From: Methanobacteriota archaeon
GTDB lineage: Archaea; Thermoplasmatota; Thermoplasmata; RBG-16-68-12
DNA length: 17,247 nt
Direction of reading: 5' to 3'
NCBI GenBank assembly: GCA_005878325.1
Contig: VBMR01000065.1
Span: 1 to 17,247 of the forward strand
In this document: positions 13,323-17,247 of the stretch, in pieces
Numbering within the stretch: the stretch's first letter is position 1
Layout: every line of letters starts with the position of its first letter
Position numbers and translations under genes: made by a program
Notes under the pieces: model-generated
What the model was told of the DNA's origin: nothing
The model's input: the letters and a program-made list of their open reading frames with translations, nothing else
Database searches by the model: none

Positions 13323-15248
13323 ATGGTGGAGACTACGGGCGAATCTGAAGATCTACCGCCCGTGGACTCATGGATCAACAAGGTTGACTTCCGGTCCACG
13401 GCGGAAGTGAAAATTCCCGACCGATTGGTTGACCAGGTCATCGGCCAGGAACGCGCGGTTGAAGTTATCCGAAAGGCCTCTGAGCAGAAGCGACATGTCA
13501 TGCTGATCGGCGACCCGGGCACCGGGAAGTCGATGCTCGCCCGCGCGATGACGGAACTCCTCCCGCGGGACGATCTTCAGGATATCATCGTCTATCATAA
13601 CCCGGAGGACCCGAACGAGCCTAAGATTCGCATCGTGCCGTCGGGAAAGGGCCGCGAGATCGTGAACGCCCAGAAGGCGGAAGCGATGCAGCGCCGGGAG
13701 CAGAAGGCCTCCATGGTGATGACGATCGTCCTGTTCATCATCGGCCTGAGCGTGATCCTCTCCTACCAGTGGTGGCTGCCTCAGCCGAAGTTCCGGGACG
13801 ATGCGCCCAACATCATCCTGTTCGGAATCCTCGTCGCGGCGATCATCTATATCGCGACCCGTTACACGGGCCACCGCCAGGAGAACCTGATGGTCCCGAA
13901 GCTCCTCGTGAGCCACTCGCCCGATGAGATGCCGCCGTTCATCGACGCGACCGGGAGCCATGCGGGCGCGCTCCTCGGGGACGTGAAGCACGATCCCTTC
14001 CAGAGCGGAGGCCTCGAGACGCCGGCGCACGAGCGCGTCGAAGCGGGCTCCATTCACAAGGCCCACAAGGGCGTCCTGTTCATCGACGAGATCAACGTGC
14101 TCCGGATGGAGAGCCAGCAGAGCCTGCTGACGGCGATGCAGGAGAAGAAATTCTCCATCGTGGGGCAGAGCGAGCGTTCCTCCGGCGCGATGGTCAAGAC
14201 GGAGGCGGTCCCGTGCGACTTCATCCTCGTCGCGGCGGGGAACCTCGATGCGGTCCAAGGAATGCATCCCGCGCTGCGATCGCGGATCCGCGGCTACGGG
14301 TACGAAATCTACATGAAGAGCACGATGCCCGACACGGAGGACAACCGGCTCAAGCTCGTCCGCTTCGTGGCCCAAGAAGTCTCCAAGGACCGGAAGATCC
14401 CGCACTTCGACCGCAGCGCGGTCCTGGAGATCCTGCGGGAAGCGCAGCGGCGCGCGGGTCGGAGGGGACAGCTCACCTTGCGGCTCCGGGAGCTCGGAGG
14501 CTTGATCCGGGTCGCGGGGGATATCGGCCAAGAAGAGGGTTCCCCCCTCGTCACCGCGAAGCACGTCCTCGGGGCGAAACGCATCGCCCGTTCCCTCGAA
14601 CAGCAGGTCGCGGACCGCATGATCGAGCGCGGGAAAGAGTACCAGACATTCATCACGGAAGGGTCCATCGTCGGCATGGTGAACGGCCTCGCGGTCCTCG
14701 TCGGCGACAACTCGATCGCCGAGTTCAGCGGCATCGTCCTGCCGATCGCGGCCGAAGTCACCCCGGCGCAGGCGAAACAGGGCGGACGCATCATCGCGAC
14801 CGGAAGACTCGGAGAGATCGCGAAGGAGGCCGTCGAGAACGTGGCCGCCTTGATCAAGAAGTATACGGGCGAGGACATCTCCAACCACGACATCCACGTC
14901 CAGTTCGTCGGATCGCGGGAAGGGACGGAGGGCGACAGCGCGTCGATCTCCGTCGCCACGGCGGTCATCAGTGCCCTCGAAGAGGTCCCGGTGAACCAGG
15001 GCGTCGCGATGACCGGCTCCCTGAGCGTGCGGGGACAGGTCCTCCCGGTCGGAGGCGTGACCGCGAAGATCGAGGCGGCCGCCGAGCTCGGGATCAAGAA
15101 GGTCGTCATCCCGCGGTCGAACATGAAGGACGTCCTCCCCCCACTGAGCGCGAGGGGGACCCGTGAGCGAGTTCGAGGAGCCCTCCGATTTCTCCGAGCC
15201 CATGCCGTGTTTCGAATTCAACCCGTCCCTGGCCACGCGCCAGGATGA
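13323..15248 (+). CDS. lonB: Archaeal membrane-anchored Lon protease (LonB), C-terminus frameshifted
   Basis: LonB is the ATP-dependent, membrane-tethered Lon protease of archaea. In order: Walker A GDPGTGKS (63-70); two hydrophobic membrane segments at about 131-148 and 162-178, inserted in the AAA+ domain as is typical; Walker B VLFIDEIN (251-258); sensor-type AAGNLDAVQGMHPALRSRI; and a protease domain with the catalytic dyad Ser539 (EGDSAS) and Lys582 (GVTAKIEAA). Similarity ends at SNMKDVL (about residue 605), after which the frame reads unrelated sequence to 15248. In the next-but-one frame PTEREGDP ends at a TGA (15164-15166) that overlaps the next gene's GTG, the junction expected of an intact lonB. 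About 40-50 C-terminal codons therefore seem missing, with a frameshift near 15137. Confidence 0.93.
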   Translation: MVETTGESEDLPPVDSWINKVDFRSTAEVKIPDRLVDQVIGQERAVEVIRKASEQKRHVMLIGDPGTGKSMLARAMTELLPRDDLQDIIVYHNPEDPNEPKIRIVPSGKGREIVNAQKAEAMQRREQKASMVMTIVLFIIGLSVILSYQWWLPQPKFRDDAPNIILFGILVAAIIYIATRYTGHRQENLMVPKLLVSHSPDEMPPFIDATGSHAGALLGDVKHDPFQSGGLETPAHERVEAGSIHKAHKGVLFIDEINVLRMESQQSLLTAMQEKKFSIVGQSERSSGAMVKTEAVPCDFILVAAGNLDAVQGMHPALRSRIRGYGYEIYMKSTMPDTEDNRLKLVRFVAQEVSKDRKIPHFDRSAVLEILREAQRRAGRRGQLTLRLRELGGLIRVAGDIGQEEGSPLVTAKHVLGAKRIARSLEQQVADRMIERGKEYQTFITEGSIVGMVNGLAVLVGDNSIAEFSGIVLPIAAEVTPAQAKQGGRIIATGRLGEIAKEAVENVAALIKKYTGEDISNHDIHVQFVGSREGTEGDSASISVATAVISALEEVPVNQGVAMTGSLSVRGQVLPVGGVTAKIEAAAELGIKKVVIPRSNMKDVLPPLSARGTRERVRGALRFLRAHAVFRIQPVPGHAPG

Positions 15249-15330
15249 CGGCCGCTGCGTCCACTGTCGGAAGTTCCTGACCCTCGAATGTCCGTACATC
15301 GGGCACTTCGTTTCCGAGGAATACGAATGA
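15163..15330 (+). CDS. Small cysteine-rich protein (55 aa), putative metal binding
   Basis: I do not recognise the family. The product starts VSEFEEPSDFSEPMPCFEF and includes GRCVHCRKFLTLECPYIGHF. Cysteines lie at 16, 33, 36 and 43, with His35 and His47 nearby, a pattern suggesting a small zinc or iron-sulfur site. The N-terminus is acidic and there is no signal peptide or membrane segment. The GTG start overlaps the inferred original lonB stop (GTGA), and its TGA overlaps the ATG of the following NMN adenylyltransferase (ATGA). Overlaps at both ends make it a credible gene in a lonB transcript. It may be an accessory factor of LonB or of the adenylyltransferase; that is speculation. Confidence 0.7.
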   Translation: MSEFEEPSDFSEPMPCFEFNPSLATRQDDGRCVHCRKFLTLECPYIGHFVSEEYE

Positions 15331-15872
15331 CGGGACGCGCCTTCTTCATCGGCCGCTTTCAGCCGTTCCACCGGGGCCACCTCGCCATGGTGAAGAGGAT
15401 CCTCGAGTCGCACACGGAGATCATCGTGGGCATCGGGTCCGCCCAGTACAGCCACACGGGAGAGAATCCCTTTACCGGGGGCGAGCGGTATGAGATGATC
15501 AAACGGTCCCTCGATCGGGAGGGCATCCACAACTACCACATCGTCCCGATCCCGCACACGCACGTGCACAGCGTCTGGGTCAGTCACGTCCAGTCGCTCG
15601 TGCCGCCCTTCGACGTCGTGTACACGAACTCCGATCTCGTCGTCCGGCTGTTTCGAGAGCACGGTCTCAAAGTGCTTTCGCCGCCCCTCCTGGACCGGGA
15701 TCGTCTATCGGGGACCGAGGTGCGGCGCCGGATGCTGAGCGGCGGCGACTGGGAATCCCTGGTCCCCGAGTCCGTGGCCGAGTACGTGAAGAAGATGGAC
15801 GGCCTCGAACGGATCCGGGAGACGCACAGGTACTCGACCCCCTACGGGACCCGCGAGAACCATGATGATTGA
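15327..15872 (+). CDS. nadM: Nicotinamide-nucleotide adenylyltransferase, archaeal type
   Basis: This enzyme joins NMN and ATP to make NAD+, the last step of NAD synthesis. The 181-residue product is of normal archaeal length. It has the nucleotidyltransferase motif GRFQPFHRGH (residues 9-18), the GIGSAQYSHTGENPFTGGE block that binds nucleotide, and LSGTEVRRRM near the C-terminus, equivalent to the ISSTxxR motif. The ATG at 15327 overlaps the stop of the small Cys-rich gene; the same frame is open 39 bases further upstream, but that part is not family-like. It is probably cytosolic and co-transcribed with lonB. Confidence 0.95.
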   Translation: MTGRAFFIGRFQPFHRGHLAMVKRILESHTEIIVGIGSAQYSHTGENPFTGGERYEMIKRSLDREGIHNYHIVPIPHTHVHSVWVSHVQSLVPPFDVVYTNSDLVVRLFREHGLKVLSPPLLDRDRLSGTEVRRRMLSGGDWESLVPESVAEYVKKMDGLERIRETHRYSTPYGTRENHDD

Positions 15873-15883
15873 GGATAAGGAGA

Positions 15884-15914
15884 CCCGTCCGCGACTCCCT
15901 TCCGATGGGACGGG
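15884..15914 (+). terminator. Inverted repeat just after the NMN adenylyltransferase gene
   Basis: CCCGTCC (15884-15890) pairs with GGACGGG (15908-15914) across a 17-base loop, starting 11 bases after the stop codon. It may be a 3' hairpin of the lonB-nadM transcript. No T-rich tract follows. Confidence 0.3.
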
Positions 15915-15967
15915 GCTCGGCAGGCATCCCTCCATCGAGGCTCGTTCCCCGGATCCCTGCTGAGTCC

Positions 15968-15982
15968 CCGAGGATTCCTCGG
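15968..15982. terminator. Short hairpin in the convergent intergenic region
   Basis: CCGAGG-ATT-CCTCGG forms a 6-bp stem with a three-base loop, followed on the plus strand by CTTCATAATTC. It lies in the 185-base gap between the convergent genes ending at 15872 and 16058, and could help terminate either transcript. Confidence 0.3.
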
Positions 15983-16030
15983 CTTCATAATTCAATGTTA
16001 CCACTTGGTTCCCATGCGATGTTCTGTTTG

Positions 16031-16056
16031 GGTCCATGGGCCGGGGGCCCCGGACC
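16031..16056. terminator. GC-rich inverted repeat at the 3' end of the regulator gene
   Basis: GGTCC (16031-16035) pairs with GGACC (16052-16056), and the interior also contains GGGG/CCCC pairing (CCGGGGGCCCCGG). It begins two bases beyond the regulator stop codon on the minus strand. It is a candidate transcript-end structure, but U-rich sequence is absent. Confidence 0.3.
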
Positions 16057-16057
16057 A

Positions 16058-16888
16058 CTACCAGTCAACCGTGTAGCCGCAGTAGGTGTCGCCTCGGAGG
16101 ACGCAAGCCACCTTGCGGACCTTCCCCTCGACGCCAAGCATCGCCATCGAGCCTTCGTACGAGCCGAGCCAGGCCGCGCACCGGGCGGGGCTGCTCATCC
16201 AGTCAAAGTTCTTCATGAGCGCACGCTGGCCCTGGATCTCGACTTCGAGGCGTCCGTGGTTGAACTCCCGATTGTATGCGTTCGGCGAAAGTTCGATGAT
16301 GATCGGAACCGGGAGCAACCGCCGCAGCAGGCGGCGAGTCGAGGACAAACTCGCGATTTCTTCGCGGAGCATCGTCCGGATCGTCTCGTACGTGCCGTCG
16401 CCGAATCGCGATTCGATGAGGTCGAGGCATTCCATCGCGGTGCGTAGCGGATACCAGCCGTCTCCGTCCAAGGTGGACGGATCCAAGCCGAGGTCGAACA
16501 GGAGTCCATCGGCCGCCTGACGACCGAAGCGTTTCGAGAGCCAGTGGTGGTACATCTTGAAGTGGCTCCCCCGAACGAGCGGGGCGACCAACCGATCGCC
16601 TCGGGCGTCCATCAGTTCGGTGAAGACCGCGACTCCGAGGCTCGTCGGGAGGTAGAGCTTTCCGCGCCGTTCGTTCCCGGAGGACCGCACGAGGTCGGAT
16701 CGGAGGAGCTGTCGCAGGGTGCGGCTGACGTGCGGCAGCCGCAAGCCCGTGTGCCGCGCGACCTGGACGGGCGTCTTGGGCCCGGGGATCAGGGAGGCGA
16801 GGACTTTCTCCCGTTGCCGACTGGAGAGGACGAAGGACACCTCGTCCAGGACGTTCTGGGAAGGAGTCCGGCTGGTCTGCATCGGCAT
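16058..16888 (-). CDS. Winged-helix regulator with C-terminal V4R/HNOB-like sensor domain
   Basis: The 276-residue product has two parts. Residues about 15-95 form a winged helix of MarR/ArsR type (SSRQREKVLASLIPGPKTP, VARHTGLRLPHVSRTLRQL, then a wing RRGKLYLPTSLG). Residues about 110-276 resemble the V4R / heme-NO-binding-like / DUF2378 group: GDGWYPLRTAMECLDLIE in the middle, and AAWLGSYEGSMAMLG then KVACVLRGDTYCGYTVDW at the end. The terminal Cys-X7-Cys pattern (262, 270) matches the usual C...GD..C signature. It is probably a DNA-binding protein sensing a small hydrophobic molecule or metal. It lies 45 bases after the permease gene on the same strand. The sensor assignment is from pattern memory only. 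Confidence 0.7.
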   Translation of the reverse strand: MPMQTSRTPSQNVLDEVSFVLSSRQREKVLASLIPGPKTPVQVARHTGLRLPHVSRTLRQLLRSDLVRSSGNERRGKLYLPTSLGVAVFTELMDARGDRLVAPLVRGSHFKMYHHWLSKRFGRQAADGLLFDLGLDPSTLDGDGWYPLRTAMECLDLIESRFGDGTYETIRTMLREEIASLSSTRRLLRRLLPVPIIIELSPNAYNREFNHGRLEVEIQGQRALMKNFDWMSSPARCAAWLGSYEGSMAMLGVEGKVRKVACVLRGDTYCGYTVDW

Positions 16889-16933
16889 CGCCCCCCGCGT
16901 ACGGAGTGCAATGCGAGCGTCGATTCTTTACCT

Positions 16934-17247
16934 TTACCTCGCGGAGCCGTCGAGGGCGGACACGAGGACCGGGACCAAGAGGGAGGCCATCAGGTGCACC
17001 CGGTGGACCCGCAGACGGACGGGGACGAACCCGAGGACCGTGGCACATCCCGCGACGGCGAGGCCGACGGGCCCGGTCGTGAAGGCCAGCAGCCCGACGA
17101 GGGCGAGGAGGGAAGCGGCGGCGAGGCGCCGGGGATTCGAACGGGACCAGCGCCGCGCCACGCGACGGGCCAGACGGCAGGCGATCGGACCGGCGGCCGC
17201 GGTCGAACCGACGGCGGCGAGGACCAAAAGGAGGAGGGAGGCCGGGA
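16934..17247 (-). CDS. TctA-like membrane permease, C-terminal fragment (5' end beyond window)
   Basis: The frame is open to the right edge and encodes the last 104 residues of a membrane protein. Two hydrophobic segments are seen: AAASLLALVGLLAFTTGPVG with the following LAVAGCATVLGF, and LMASLLVPVLVSAL close to the C-terminus. The TGPVGLAVAG...ATVLGFVP and VHRVHLMASLLVPV pattern resembles the C-terminus of the archaeal TctA-like (DUF112) family related to tripartite tricarboxylate transporter permeases. Its substrate cannot be told. Codon use is very GC-rich. The TTG at 17227 is unlikely to be the real start because the frame continues upstream with a hydrophobic run. Confidence 0.55.
   Translation of the reverse strand, partial: PASLLLLVLAAVGSTAAAGPIACRLARRVARRWSRSNPRRLAAASLLALVGLLAFTTGPVGLAVAGCATVLGFVPVRLRVHRVHLMASLLVPVLVSALDGSAR

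Noticed and set aside
13368..15662. 764-residue minus-strand open frame opposite lonB
   Set aside because: It is antisense to a complete AAA+ and protease domain; the His/Asp/Arg-rich translation is a mirror of lonB codon use.

Overview
The window is a high-GC piece of an archaeal chromosome. The minus-strand ribosomal protein cluster contains archaeal/eukaryotic-type proteins (S4e, L19e, L32e) and the RNase P subunit Rnp1, in the usual euryarchaeal order. The plus strand carries a membrane-anchored LonB protease. Gene content, the charged N-terminal extensions and TATA-type promoters fit a Thermoplasmata-related euryarchaeote, probably known from a metagenome; that placement is inference.

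Layout: positions 1-10662 (minus strand, read right to left) hold L3-L4-L23-L2-S19-L22-S3-L29-Rnp1-S17-L14-L24-S4e-L5-S14-S8-L6-L32e-L19e-L18-S5, with S5 running off the left edge. The cluster is extremely tight. Most junctions are 4-base ATGA/GTGA overlaps, 1-base overlaps or gaps of 1-10 bases, which implies one transcript with coupled translation. S14 (48 aa, GTG start) is easy to miss. A TATA element near 10850 and a leader of about 160 nt precede L3. A 53-aa protein of unknown function (10920-11081) lies upstream in the same direction.

Positions 11245-13075 (plus) hold three consecutive Ras/Rab-like small GTPases, each with its own plausible promoter. Next come lonB (13323-15248), a 55-aa cysteine-rich protein not described in any family I recognise (15163-15330), and an archaeal NMN adenylyltransferase (15327-15872). 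The last three are joined by 4-base overlaps once a frameshift near the end of lonB is allowed for. A convergent minus-strand pair follows: a winged-helix regulator with a V4R/HNOB-like sensor domain (16058-16888) and the C-terminal end of a TctA-like membrane permease (16934-17247, cut by the window edge).

The most striking anomaly is that three conserved genes appear to lack an internal block of roughly 40-50 codons. In L2 the loss comes with a frameshift, in L24 it is in frame and removes most of the KOW domain, and in LonB the end of the protease domain is lost with a frameshift. L2 and L24 are universally required, so an assembly error is the simplest explanation, but the pattern should be checked in reads. 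The best candidates for new biology are the GTPase triplet, the small Cys-rich protein between lonB and the NMN adenylyltransferase, the 53-aa protein upstream of L3, and the hairpin abutting the L3 ribosome-binding site. No mobile element, CRISPR array, tRNA or rRNA was seen.
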